A stretch of DNA of 64,000 bases from NCBI RefSeq assembly GCF_900199215.1, contig NZ_FZQA01000001.1, forward strand, positions 682,001-746,000, in the 5' to 3' direction. This document shows, piece by piece, positions 27,511 to 35,598 of the stretch (the stretch's first letter is position 1; each line of letters opens with the position of its first letter). Under the pieces are notes generated by a model that was not told where the DNA came from, searched no databases, and was given only the letters and a program-made list of their open reading frames with translations. Source of the DNA: Amphiplicatus metriothermophilus. Lineage in GTDB: Bacteria; Pseudomonadota; Alphaproteobacteria; Caulobacterales; Parvularculaceae. Made by a program: the position numbers and the translations under genes.

Positions 27511-28632
27511 TCAGGCCTCGGCGGCCAGCCGGCCGCCGGCCGGAACGATCCGCGGTTCGACGAAGGCGTCGAACGCCGCCCAGAAGGCGCGGCGGAATTC
27601 GTCCCGCTCCATCAGGATCTCATGCAGCGCGCCCTTGATCAGCGCATGCTCGATCAGCGGGCTGCGCGCGGCGAGAACAGGGTGATCGGTCGAATCGACC
27701 AGCGCGTCCCGTTCGGCCGAGACGATCAGCACGGGCGTCTTCAGCCGCGCGAAGCGGTCCGGCCGGTGCAGGTCCGCCATCGCCTCGCTCGCCGCCTTGA
27801 GCCAGCCGTAGGTCGGTTCGCGGATGATCGCGTTCGGCGCGGCCTCCTGCAGCAGGCGGAAGCGGTCGTGCCGCGCCCGGTCCGAGGTGAGGGCGTTGCC
27901 TTCGAACTGCAGCGAATGCTCCTTGACGGCGAGCACGGGCTGGCGCGCCGCGCCGAGCCCGCAGGCCGCGCGGGCGAGCGCGCCGGCGAAGGCGCGCTTG
28001 AAGGGATTGCGGAACAGCCGCGTCATCGGCGCGCACAGAACCGCCGCCGCGAAGGCGTCATAGCCGTCGGCGAGAAGCTGCAGCGCGGGCGTCCCGCCCA
28101 TCGAATGCGTAAGAAGGACGTAAGGCCCGCCGAAGCGCTTCCTGGCGATCTCCTCCGTAAACAGACGAAGATCGGCGCGGTAGACGCCGAAATCGAGGAT
28201 GTGTCCTTTCTCCCTGACCGGCAGCAGCCGCTCCGACAGGCCCTGGCCGCGCCAGTCGAAAGTCGCGACGGCGAAGCCTCGCGTCTGCAGGTCGCGCACG
28301 ACCTCGAAATATTTCTCGATGAATTCCGAGCGCCCGCCGAGAAGAACGATGCAGCCCTTCGGGGCTCGCCCCGCCGCCGCGTCCGGCGGGAACGCGGCCG
28401 CGCGCAGGCGCCCGCCGTCCGCGCCGCGAAAGTCGAAGGCTTCCCCGCCCGGCGGGACGGGATTGCTGTCTATACGGATGAATTCGGCTATGTTCCGCGC
28501 TCCATCTGCAGCCGGGCCATGACGCTCATGTCGCCGGCGATGGCGATCTCGCCCGAGACATAGGCGCTGGCCAGAAGCCTGTCGCCTTCGAAGATGCGTT
28601 GCAGGGTGTCGCGCGAGGCGCGCCAGACGCAC
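27511..28632 (-). CDS. alpha/beta hydrolase, lysophospholipase (PldB-like)
   Basis: A serine hydrolase of the lysophospholipase L2 / monoacylglycerol lipase type. Visible: VLLGGRSEFIEKYFEVV, the oxyanion region FDWRGQGLSERL, the nucleophile elbow THSMGG, the Asp in SAERDALVD and the His in GALHEIL. The only usual in-frame start is GTG 28632, which overlaps the SCP2 gene by 145 bp and adds an unconserved 45-residue basic leader; homology begins near 28480, where no ATG, GTG or TTG exists. The true start is therefore unresolved. It is third in the methyltransferase/SCP2 operon. Confidence 0.78.
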   Translation of the reverse strand: MRLARLARHPATHLRRRQASGQRLCLGRDRHRRRHERHGPAADGARNIAEFIRIDSNPVPPGGEAFDFRGADGGRLRAAAFPPDAAAGRAPKGCIVLLGGRSEFIEKYFEVVRDLQTRGFAVATFDWRGQGLSERLLPVREKGHILDFGVYRADLRLFTEEIARKRFGGPYVLLTHSMGGTPALQLLADGYDAFAAAVLCAPMTRLFRNPFKRAFAGALARAACGLGAARQPVLAVKEHSLQFEGNALTSDRARHDRFRLLQEAAPNAIIREPTYGWLKAASEAMADLHRPDRFARLKTPVLIVSAERDALVDSTDHPVLAARSPLIEHALIKGALHEILMERDEFRRAFWAAFDAFVEPRIVPAGGRLAAEA

Positions 28633-28820
28633 AGGCCCCCGCCCCCGCTTTCGCCTTCGCCCGCGCCCGGGTCCTCCGTCACGATCCGCGCGGCCGCGCC
28701 GCGCCCGTCCGCCCAGAAGGGCGCCGCGTCCGCCGGTTCGAGCCGGATCACGCCGGCGAAGGGCTTTGAAAAAGCCTTGCGCGCGGCGGCGAGAAGGGGG
28801 TCGGGCGCGGCCTCGGCCAT
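28488..28820 (-). CDS. SCP2 sterol-binding domain protein
   Basis: A 110-residue single-domain SCP2-like lipid-binding protein: FAGVIRLEPADAAPFWADGRG, then DTLQRIFEGDRLLASAYVSGEIAIAGDMSVMARLQ, the usual SCP2 C-terminal helix pattern. SCP2 domains bind acyl-CoA, sterols or quinones. ATG 28820 lies 5 bp after the stop of the methyltransferase-lipoprotein gene, and its 3' end overlaps the hydrolase reading frame, so the three form one operon. Confidence 0.8.
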   Translation of the reverse strand: MAEAAPDPLLAAARKAFSKPFAGVIRLEPADAAPFWADGRGAAARIVTEDPGAGEGESGGGGLCVWRASRDTLQRIFEGDRLLASAYVSGEIAIAGDMSVMARLQMERGT

Positions 28821-28825
28821 CGGGC

Positions 28826-29722
28826 CTATTCCAGAAGCGCGCCGTCGGCGCCCAGCGGCTTGCGGAACTTCAGCGTCATGCGGTCGCTTTCGCCGATGGC
28901 GTCGTATTTCGTCCGGTCGAAATCCGGATCCTCGGTTCCGCGTACGGCGGATGTGCGCCGCGTCGGCGGCAGGGTCCATACCCCGAAGGGATGATCCTTC
29001 GTGTCGGCGGGATTGGCGTTGATCTCGGACGCGGCTTCGAATGCGAAGCCGGCCGCTTCGGCCAGCGCGATCACGGTCGACTCCTTGACGTAGCCGGACG
29101 ATCCTTCGAAATCGGCCGGCGCGTCCTCCGGCGCGCGATGCTCGACGACGCCGAGCACGCCGCCGGGCTTCAGCGCGGCATAGAACTTGTGAAAATTCTC
29201 CTGCGCCGTCCCGTTGTTCAGCCAGTTGTGCACGTTGCGGAAGGTCAGGACCATGTCGGCGCTTTCCGGCGGGGCGATCTCGGGATCGCTCAGCGCCGTG
29301 ACATGCACCGTCCCGTAAAGCGCCGGGTCGCCCTGGAGCTTTTCCCTGAACGCGGCGACGAGCGCGCCGGCGCGCGCGCTCGCGGCCGGGTCGAGATGGG
29401 CGGCGTAATAGACCCCGCCGCCCTGCGCCAGAAACGGCGCGATGACGTTGGCGTACCACCCCCCGCCCGGCCAGATTTCGACGATGGTCATGTCGGGCTC
29501 GGCGCCGAAGAACAGAAGCGTCTCGCGGGGATGGCGGTATCGGTCGCGGGCGCGCTCTTCTTCGCTGCGATGGGCGCTGTCGATGACCGCGTCGAGGACG
29601 GCCTTCGGCGCGAGCGCCTCGGGCGCCGGGGCTTCGCCAGCCTCCGGGGCGTCCTGCTCCCGGCCGCAGGCAGCGAGCGCGGCGAAGCCCGCCGCCAGCG
29701 CGAAAATCGTCAGCTTCCGCAT
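28826..29722 (-). CDS. predicted methyltransferase carrying a lipoprotein signal
   Basis: A 298-residue class I SAM-methyltransferase-like protein (COG4798 type). The fold is marked by MTIVEIWPGGGWYANVIAPFL (motif I) and ADMVLTFRNVHNWLN. The N-terminus is a lipoprotein signal peptide: MRKLTIFALAAGFAALAAC with lipobox LAAC and lipid-modified Cys19. That predicts a periplasmic, membrane-anchored protein, an odd place for an enzyme needing cytosolic SAM. Family members commonly share this signal, so it is unlikely to be an artefact. The ATG is preceded by AGGGAG. First gene of the SCP2/hydrolase operon. Confidence 0.82.
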   Translation of the reverse strand: MRKLTIFALAAGFAALAACGREQDAPEAGEAPAPEALAPKAVLDAVIDSAHRSEEERARDRYRHPRETLLFFGAEPDMTIVEIWPGGGWYANVIAPFLAQGGGVYYAAHLDPAASARAGALVAAFREKLQGDPALYGTVHVTALSDPEIAPPESADMVLTFRNVHNWLNNGTAQENFHKFYAALKPGGVLGVVEHRAPEDAPADFEGSSGYVKESTVIALAEAAGFAFEAASEINANPADTKDHPFGVWTLPPTRRTSAVRGTEDPDFDRTKYDAIGESDRMTLKFRKPLGADGALLE

Positions 29723-29860
29723 GGAGAACTCCCTCTTGGGCGTTTCTTGTTCGTCGTTCGCTTCTTCCTAGCACGCATCGGCGCCCGGTCCAGCGCGCCG
29801 GCCAAGGGGACCTGAAGCCGAAGCGATGCGACGCCCCCGCCGGCGGGGCCGAACCGGCAG

Positions 29861-29888
29861 CTTGAACGGCCGCGCCGGGCGCCTATCT
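29861..29888 (+). promoter_or_regulatory. RpoH (sigma-32)-type heat-shock promoter
   Basis: CTTGAA (29861-29866) and CCTATCT (29882-29888) are separated by 15 bases, close to the alphaproteobacterial RpoH pattern (CTTGAA ... CCTATNT). The predicted start near 29895 gives a leader of about 88 nt for the small heat-shock gene. Confidence 0.65.
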
Positions 29889-29959
29889 CAAGAGACGCCG
29901 GAGGCCTTGACGGCTCCGGCCGCGGCGGCGTCGGCCATCGGCGGCGGCGGCGCGATCCC

Positions 29960-29983
29960 TTGCTTCTTGAAGGAGGACACTCA
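29960..29983 (+). promoter_or_regulatory. ROSE-like RNA thermometer hairpin over the hsp20 ribosome binding site
   Basis: TTGCTT (29960-29965) can pair with AAGGAG (29970-29975), the Shine-Dalgarno sequence, across a CTTG loop. The pairing includes a G opposite G, which is the signature of the ROSE family (UYGCU opposite AGGA). The start ATG is at 29983. GC-rich hairpins occupy the leader upstream. Melting on heat shock would release the site; this is predicted from sequence only. Confidence 0.7.
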
Positions 29984-30441
29984 TGCGCAGCTACGATCTC
30001 ACGCCCCTTTACCGCAACGCGGTGGGCTTCGACCGGATTTTCGACCTGCTCGACACCATCGGCAAGGTCGATACCAGCGGCTATCCGCCCTACAATATCG
30101 AGCGGCTCGACGAGAACGACTACCGCATCACCATCGCGGTGGCGGGCTTCTCCGAGGACGATCTCGACATCGTCGCCCATGAAAACACGCTGATCGTGAC
30201 CGGCAAGCGTCCGGAGAAGGACGACGGCCGCACCTATCTGCATCAGGGCATCGCCGGGCGGTCCTTCGAGCGGCGCTTCCAGCTCGCCGAGCACGTCCAG
30301 GTGACCGGCGCGTCGCTGGAGAACGGGCTTCTCAACATCGAGCTCCGGCGCGAGGTTCCCGAAGCCATGAAGCCGCGCAAGATCCGGATCTCCAAAACCG
30401 GCGGCGACGCGCAGACCCTCAAGGCCCAGGACGCCGCGTAA
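29983..30441 (+). CDS. Hsp20 family small heat-shock protein
   Basis: A 152-residue IbpA-type small heat-shock protein (holdase for unfolded proteins). N-terminus MRSYDLTPLYRNAVGFDRIFDLL, alpha-crystallin domain from PPYNIERLDENDYRITIAVAGF to LENGLLNIELRREVPE, and the C-terminal IxI motif as IRI. It has its own RpoH-type promoter and a ROSE-like thermometer, both consistent with heat-shock control. Confidence 0.94.
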   Translation: MRSYDLTPLYRNAVGFDRIFDLLDTIGKVDTSGYPPYNIERLDENDYRITIAVAGFSEDDLDIVAHENTLIVTGKRPEKDDGRTYLHQGIAGRSFERRFQLAEHVQVTGASLENGLLNIELRREVPEAMKPRKIRISKTGGDAQTLKAQDAA

Positions 30442-30580
30442 CCGGCCGTCTTTCGCCTTTCGCCTGCGTTCGGCCGCGCCCGTTCGCGTCGGGCGGGCGC
30501 GGCGCGCGCCGCGGTCTTTGTTCGCGGCGCGCGGCCTGATAGGCTTCCTTCTCGCCTTCGTGGGCGGGAGGAGGTTGGCG

Positions 30581-30844
30581 ATGAGCGCAAGAGCAAGACT
30601 GCCGGGGATCGGGCTGGTCGTCGCCGCGCTGGCGCTGGCGGGCTGCGCGAGCCGGCCGGAGACGCCCTGGGGCGCGCAGCGCTCGATCACGGTCCCTTAT
30701 AATCCTTACGACTACGACCCGGACGAGCTGTTCGCCGTCGCCCAGACCCATTGCGAGGCCTACGGCCTGCGCGCGCAATATGTGGACGAGACGATCGACC
30801 CCAACTCGGTGCGCTGGCGCTACCGGCATTTCGACTGCGTGTGA
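30581..30844 (+). CDS. small putative lipoprotein
   Basis: An 87-residue protein with a lipoprotein signal peptide (MSARARLPGIGLVVAALALAGC; lipobox LAGC, Cys22). The mature part is about 65 residues, Tyr/Asp rich (VPYNPYDYDPDELFAVAQTHCEAYGLRA) and keeps two further cysteines that could form a disulfide. A strong site GGGAGGAGG precedes the ATG. Function unknown. Confidence 0.75.
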   Translation: MSARARLPGIGLVVAALALAGCASRPETPWGAQRSITVPYNPYDYDPDELFAVAQTHCEAYGLRAQYVDETIDPNSVRWRYRHFDCV

Positions 30845-30913
30845 GGGCCGCGCGCGTCTCGCCGACACCCCCGGAAGGGGCCGGAAAAATTTTCCGCGAG
30901 GGCCGGAAAACGC

Positions 30914-31001
30914 GCCTTTTCGCCTGTCAGGCGAAAAGGCAAGACGCTGAAATAAAAGCGCTTTTTCATCAAAGGGGGATAACTGTTCACGAGTTATCCC
31001 C
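30914..31001. repeat. three consecutive perfect palindromes in a convergent intergenic region
   Basis: Within the 429-bp gap between the lipoprotein gene and suhB lie: a 27-bp palindrome with 13-bp arms around one base (30914-30926 / 30928-30940, arm GCCTTTTCGCCTG), the 12-bp palindrome AAAAGCGCTTTT (30954-30965), and a 10-bp inverted repeat GGGGATAACT with a 7-base loop (30975-30984 / 30992-31001). Downstream, AGGAAGGAGG precedes an ATG at 31055, but that reading frame does not stop until 33811, across suhB and the flippase, so no gene is called there. Confidence 0.7.
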
Positions 31002-31273
31002 GCCTTTCGCGCCGGCTTTAAGCTGGCCTCCGACCGTTGAGGAAGGAGGCCGCTATGGCCCGCGTCGAATCCGTTTCCGGCGTTCATGCGCCCCGTCGCC
31101 AAGCGCCCCGGCCGGCGCCGGCGCGCGCAACCGTCGCGGGCGCGATCGCGCGAAACGGCGCGATCCGAATCGTTCGAAATCGGGCCGAACCCCGTGGCGC
31201 TATCGACTCGAGTCGACTCGCGCCGTCGGCGTTTCGCGCGGTTTCAGGCCGGGCGCCCGCGCGCGGGGCGCGC

Positions 31274-32065
31274 TCACGCGCCGGCGATGAGCGCCTTGGC
31301 CTTGTCGTAGATTTCGGCGTTCGCCGCGAGGATGGAGCCCGCCAGCGCCGGGCGCGGCCCGCCGTCGATCTCGGTGACGATCCCGCCCGCCTCGCGCACC
31401 AGCACGACGCCTGCGGCCACGTCCCAGTTGTTGAGCCCGCGCTCCCAATAGGCGTCGTAGCGGCCGGCCGCGACGAAGGCGAGATCGAGCGCGGCCGAGC
31501 CGAAGCGGCGCACGCCGGCGGTCTTTTCGAGCACGCGGTCGACCTCGGCGAGCGCTTCGGCGCGCCCGGGCCGGCCCTTGAACGGCAGGCCCGTGGCGAA
31601 CAGCGCCTCGTCCAGCGCGCCGCGCGCCGAGACCCTGAGCCGGCGATCGTTGAGCCAGGCGCCTTCGCCCTTTTCGGCCCAGTAAAGCTCGTCCGTCGCC
31701 GGATTGTAGATGACCCCGGCATAGGGCTGGCGGTCGCGTTCGAGCGCGATGGAGATGGCGAAATGCGCAAGTCCGTGCAGGAAGTTGGTGGTGCCGTCGA
31801 GGGGATCGACCACCCAGCGGTTGGAGTTGTCGGCCCCTTCGATCTCGCCCTTCTCCTCCATCACGAAGCCGTATTTCGGCCGGGCGCGGGCGAGCTCCTC
31901 GAACAGGACCTGCTCGGCGCGCAGATCGGCGGCGGAGACGAAATCGGCCGCCCCCTTGCGCGAGACCTGCAGCGCCTCGACCTCGCCGAAGTCGCGGCGC
32001 AGCCCGCGGGCGGCCTTGCGCGCGGCGTTGATCATCACGGTGACGAGGGCGGAGGCGTGCGGCAT
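31274..32065 (-). CDS. suhB: inositol monophosphatase family protein SuhB
   Basis: A 263-residue IMPase. Motifs: FVSAADLRAE, MEEKGEIEG (metal Glu), VVDPLDGTTNFLHGL (DPLDGTTNF signature) and LNNWDVAAGVVLVREAGG. In bacteria SuhB hydrolyses inositol phosphates and also takes part in rRNA antitermination with Nus factors. ATG 32065 (MPHASALVTVMINAARKA) matches family length; in-frame starts further upstream add unconserved residues. It is divergent from the flippase. Confidence 0.9.
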   Translation of the reverse strand: MPHASALVTVMINAARKAARGLRRDFGEVEALQVSRKGAADFVSAADLRAEQVLFEELARARPKYGFVMEEKGEIEGADNSNRWVVDPLDGTTNFLHGLAHFAISIALERDRQPYAGVIYNPATDELYWAEKGEGAWLNDRRLRVSARGALDEALFATGLPFKGRPGRAEALAEVDRVLEKTAGVRRFGSAALDLAFVAAGRYDAYWERGLNNWDVAAGVVLVREAGGIVTEIDGGPRPALAGSILAANAEIYDKAKALIAGA

Positions 32066-32210
32066 GAGGCTCTGGGCTCGCTGGGAACGGGCGCGCACCA
32101 TAGCCGCGGACTTCTCCGGCGCAAGAGGGCGCGCGGCCGTAGGGATCGCGGGCGGATCGGTGTAAGGGCCTCGCAAGAGGCGCCGTCATCATGCGGCGGC
32201 GAGGCGGCGG

Positions 32211-33728
32211 ATGGAGCGCAGCGGACCGGAGCGGGCGGCGGCGGATCTCGGCGGGCGCGTCGCGCGCGGGGCGGGCTGGATTCTCGCCGCGCGGCTCGTC
32301 ATGGGCGGGCTCGGCTTCGCGAGCGCCATCATCGTGGCGCGCCTGCTGGCGCCCGAAGCGTTCGGAATCATCGCGGTGAGCGTGACCGCGATGCAGCTTC
32401 TCCAGAACGTCTCCGACTTCGGCGCGGCGCAGGCGGTGGTGCGCTTTCGCGACGCGGGCCGGGGCGAGCTCGACACGCTGTTCACGCTTTCGGCGCTGCG
32501 CGGGGGGCTGGTCGCGCTCCTGCTCGCGGCCGGCGCGCCGCTCGCCGCGGCGTTTTACGGCGATCCCCGTTACGGCTGGGCGCTCCTCGGGGCGAGCCTC
32601 TGCCCGCTTCTGTCGGGCTTCAACAATCCGCGCTTTTTCGAGTTCGAGCGCGCCATCGACTTTTCGCGCGATTTCGCCTGGCAGGTCGCGGCCAAGCTCG
32701 CGAGCGCGGCGACGGCGATTCTCGTCGCGCTCGCGTGGCGCAATTACTGGGCGATCATCGCCGGGCTCGTCGCCGGAGCGGGCGTGCAGCTCGTCCTGTC
32801 CTACGCGCTGCGGCCTTATCGCCCGCGTCCGTCCTTCGCCGCCTGGCGGCGGGTCGCCGGCTTTTCCGGCTGGCTGGCGGGCGTGAGCTTCTTCGCCGCG
32901 CTCAACAACAAGATCGACTCCTTCATTCTGGCGCGCCTGCTCGGCGCGACCGGCGCGGGGACCTATTACTACGGGCTGCAGCTCGCCGATCTGACGACGC
33001 GCGAGCTCGCCCAGCCGCTCGCCCGCGCGGTCTATCCGGGGCTGTCCGCCCTTCAGGGCGCGCGCGAGCGGATGCGCGAGGCGTTTCTGGCGAGCGTCGA
33101 GGCGATGGGCGCGATCGCGCTGCCGGCCTCGCTGGGACTCGCCTTCGTCGCGCGCGACGCCATCGCGCTCCTGCTCGGCGAGAAATGGCTCGCCGCCGCC
33201 CCGGTGGTGGCGTGGCTCGCGCCCGTGCTCGGCCTGCAGACCCTGCTGGCCGCCGCGCAATATTACGCGATGGCGCTGGGCCTTGCGCGGTTCGTCTTCG
33301 CGCGCGAGGCGGCGTTCTTTCTCATCCGCACCCCGATTTTCATCTGGGCGGCGCTCGCCCACGGGCTGGCGGGCGCGCTTGCGGCCGCGGCCGGCTGCGG
33401 CGCGCTTTATGTGGCGCTGAACCTGCGGCTTTACGCGCGCGCTTCGGGCCGGCCCTTGTGGGAGCCGCTTGCGCGCGCGCGGCGCAGCCTGATCGCGGCG
33501 GCGGCCATGGCGGCGTATTTCCTCGTGCTGCGCCCGCATCTCGACGCGCTCGCCGGCGCGCCGGTTGCGGCGCGCCTTGCTGCGGACGTCGCCGCGGGCG
33601 CGGGCGTCTTCGTCGCCGCGATGGCGGGGCTGTGGGCGCTCGAAGGCCGCCCGGCGGGCGTCGAGCGCCGGCTTGCGCGTCTGGCGGCCGGCGTCCTCGC
33701 CCGCCCGCGCGCCGAGCGGCCGGAGTAG
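32211..33728 (+). CDS. polysaccharide flippase (Wzx/MATE-like MOP superfamily)
   Basis: A 505-residue inner-membrane protein with about 12-14 hydrophobic helices. The N-terminal WILAARLVMGGLGFASAIIVARLLAPEAFGI and the central NNKIDSFILARLLGATGAGTYYYG are typical of lipopolysaccharide/exopolysaccharide flippases. It would move an undecaprenyl-linked oligosaccharide across the inner membrane. No glycosyltransferases are adjacent, so the substrate is unknown. The ATG 32211 follows GAGGCGGCGG. Confidence 0.88.
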   Translation: MERSGPERAAADLGGRVARGAGWILAARLVMGGLGFASAIIVARLLAPEAFGIIAVSVTAMQLLQNVSDFGAAQAVVRFRDAGRGELDTLFTLSALRGGLVALLLAAGAPLAAAFYGDPRYGWALLGASLCPLLSGFNNPRFFEFERAIDFSRDFAWQVAAKLASAATAILVALAWRNYWAIIAGLVAGAGVQLVLSYALRPYRPRPSFAAWRRVAGFSGWLAGVSFFAALNNKIDSFILARLLGATGAGTYYYGLQLADLTTRELAQPLARAVYPGLSALQGARERMREAFLASVEAMGAIALPASLGLAFVARDAIALLLGEKWLAAAPVVAWLAPVLGLQTLLAAAQYYAMALGLARFVFAREAAFFLIRTPIFIWAALAHGLAGALAAAAGCGALYVALNLRLYARASGRPLWEPLARARRSLIAAAAMAAYFLVLRPHLDALAGAPVAARLAADVAAGAGVFVAAMAGLWALEGRPAGVERRLARLAAGVLARPRAERPE

Positions 33729-33810
33729 GACGGCGGCTGCGCCCGCTGGTTTTCCGTCCGGGCGCGCTCGGCTACAACCTTGCGCCGATGATGGAGAGGG
33801 AGTCGTTTTG

Positions 33811-35520
33811 ATGGCCGAAGAACAGCCGCTCGCCGATCCGGCGCGCGTTCAGGCCGCGCTCGCGCGTCTGGTCGCGGAAGAGCCGATGTTCGCGGTGGGC
33901 GAGGCGGAGATCAGAGGCGTCGTCTATCGGGTCTTCAAGAACGCCCCGCCGAGCCTCGTCGGCCTGTTCCTGTTCGGCCTGCAATATGGCGAGAAGGACT
34001 TTCTCCTCTACGAAGACGAGCGGGTGAGCCACGCCGAGCTGTGGCGGCGGGCCTGCCGCCTCGCGCACGCGCTGCGCGCGGAGCTGGGCGTGAAGCAGGG
34101 CGACCGCGTGGCGCTCGCCATGCGCAACTATCCCGAATGGTGCGCGGCCTATATGGCGGTCATCTCTCTCGGCGCCGTCGTCGTGCCGCTCAACGCCTGG
34201 TGGAAGGGCGACGAGCTGCGCTTCGGGCTCGAGGACAGCGAGGCGAAGATCGTCATCGCCGACGACCGGCGGCTCGACTATATCCGTCCGTTCAAGGACG
34301 AGCTCGGCCTGACGCTCATCCTCGCGCGCGGCGGCGCCGAGGGCGCGGATTACGAATACGAGGCCCTGCTCGCGGCCAGCGAAAATACGGCCCCGCCCCA
34401 GGCCGACATCGAGCCCGACGACGATTTCTGCATCGTCTACACCTCGGGCTCGACCGGCCGGGCGAAGGGCGCGATCCTGACCCATCGCGGCGCGATCTCG
34501 ACCCTGATGTCCTGGGCGCTGCTCGCCGCCGCCATCAAGGAGGCGCGCGACGGCATAAGCCCGCTCGGCGACAATCCGGGCGTGCTGCTCGGCATTCCGC
34601 TGTTTCACGTGACGGGCTCGCACTCGATATTCATGCTGTCCTGGCTGATCGGGCGGCGCGTGGCGATGATGCGCAAATGGGACCCGAAACGGGCCGTCGA
34701 GCTCATCAACGAACATCAGCTTACGAACTTCATCGGCGTGCCGAGCCAGTCTTACGAGCTTGTGGAGGCGGCCGGCGATACGCCCATGCCCAGCCTGGTC
34801 GACATCGGCTCGGGCGGCGCAAAGCGCCCGCCTGAACATGTCCGCCTGCTGAAGGAGAAGTTTCCGAACGCCAACCCATCGTCCGGCTACGGATTGACGG
34901 AGACGAATGCGGCGGGCTGCGTCATCTCGCTCGACGATTACCGCAAGCGGCCCGATTCCACGGGCCGCCCGCTGCCCCCGCTCACCGACGTCAAGATCAT
35001 GACCGAGGCGGGCGAAGCCGGGACAGGCGAGACGGGCGAGGTGTGGATCAGAAGCGCGGCCAACTTCCGCGGCTATCTCAATCTGCCCGAAGAGACCGAG
35101 CGGGCGATCACGCCCGACGGCTGGTTCCGCACCGGCGATCTCGGCCGCATGGACGAAGAGGGCTTCGTCTACATCGTCGACCGCATCAAGGATCTCATCA
35201 TCCGCGGCGGGGAGAACATCTCCTGTCTCGAGGTCGAGGGGCGCGCTTATGAGCATCCCGACGTCGCCGAGGCCGCGGTCTTCTCCGTGCCCGACGAGAC
35301 GCTCGGCGAGCGCGTCGGTCTCGCGGTCTACCCGAAAAACGGGCGCGCGCTCGACCCCGCGGCCTTGCGCGATTTCATGGCCGAGCGGCTCGCGGGCTTC
35401 AAGGTTCCCGAGCGCATCTGGCTGTCGCCGCAGCCGCTGCCGCGGCTCGGCACGGAGAAGTTCGACAAGCGCCTCGTGCGCGCGATCGCGCTTCAGCATC
35501 CGCCGGCGCTGAAGGCGTGA
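33811..35520 (+). CDS. acyl-CoA synthetase (class I adenylate-forming)
   Basis: A 569-residue AMP-binding enzyme. The P-loop motif YTSGSTGRAKGAILTHRG is near residue 210, then SGYGLTETNA, the adenylation motif WFRTGDLGRMDEEGFVYIVDR and the catalytic Lys in GTEKFDKR. It activates a fatty or related carboxylic acid to its CoA thioester. First gene of the downstream acyl-CoA degradation cluster; start ATG 33811 is at the family N-terminus (GAGAGGGAG about 10 bases upstream). Substrate unknown. Confidence 0.92.
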   Translation: MAEEQPLADPARVQAALARLVAEEPMFAVGEAEIRGVVYRVFKNAPPSLVGLFLFGLQYGEKDFLLYEDERVSHAELWRRACRLAHALRAELGVKQGDRVALAMRNYPEWCAAYMAVISLGAVVVPLNAWWKGDELRFGLEDSEAKIVIADDRRLDYIRPFKDELGLTLILARGGAEGADYEYEALLAASENTAPPQADIEPDDDFCIVYTSGSTGRAKGAILTHRGAISTLMSWALLAAAIKEARDGISPLGDNPGVLLGIPLFHVTGSHSIFMLSWLIGRRVAMMRKWDPKRAVELINEHQLTNFIGVPSQSYELVEAAGDTPMPSLVDIGSGGAKRPPEHVRLLKEKFPNANPSSGYGLTETNAAGCVISLDDYRKRPDSTGRPLPPLTDVKIMTEAGEAGTGETGEVWIRSAANFRGYLNLPEETERAITPDGWFRTGDLGRMDEEGFVYIVDRIKDLIIRGGENISCLEVEGRAYEHPDVAEAAVFSVPDETLGERVGLAVYPKNGRALDPAALRDFMAERLAGFKVPERIWLSPQPLPRLGTEKFDKRLVRAIALQHPPALKA

Positions 35521-35598
35521 GGGCGGGAACTGCGCCAGGCGCTTGCGTCCGCCGCGCCGCGCTGACAGTTCTTTCGACGAGGTTTCGAAGAGGCGCTT

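Noticed and set aside
31037-33811. A 924-codon plus-strand reading frame
   Set aside because: It runs antisense through suhB and out of frame through the flippase; its translation is Arg/Gly/Ala-rich without family motifs, as expected of a shadow frame in high-GC DNA.
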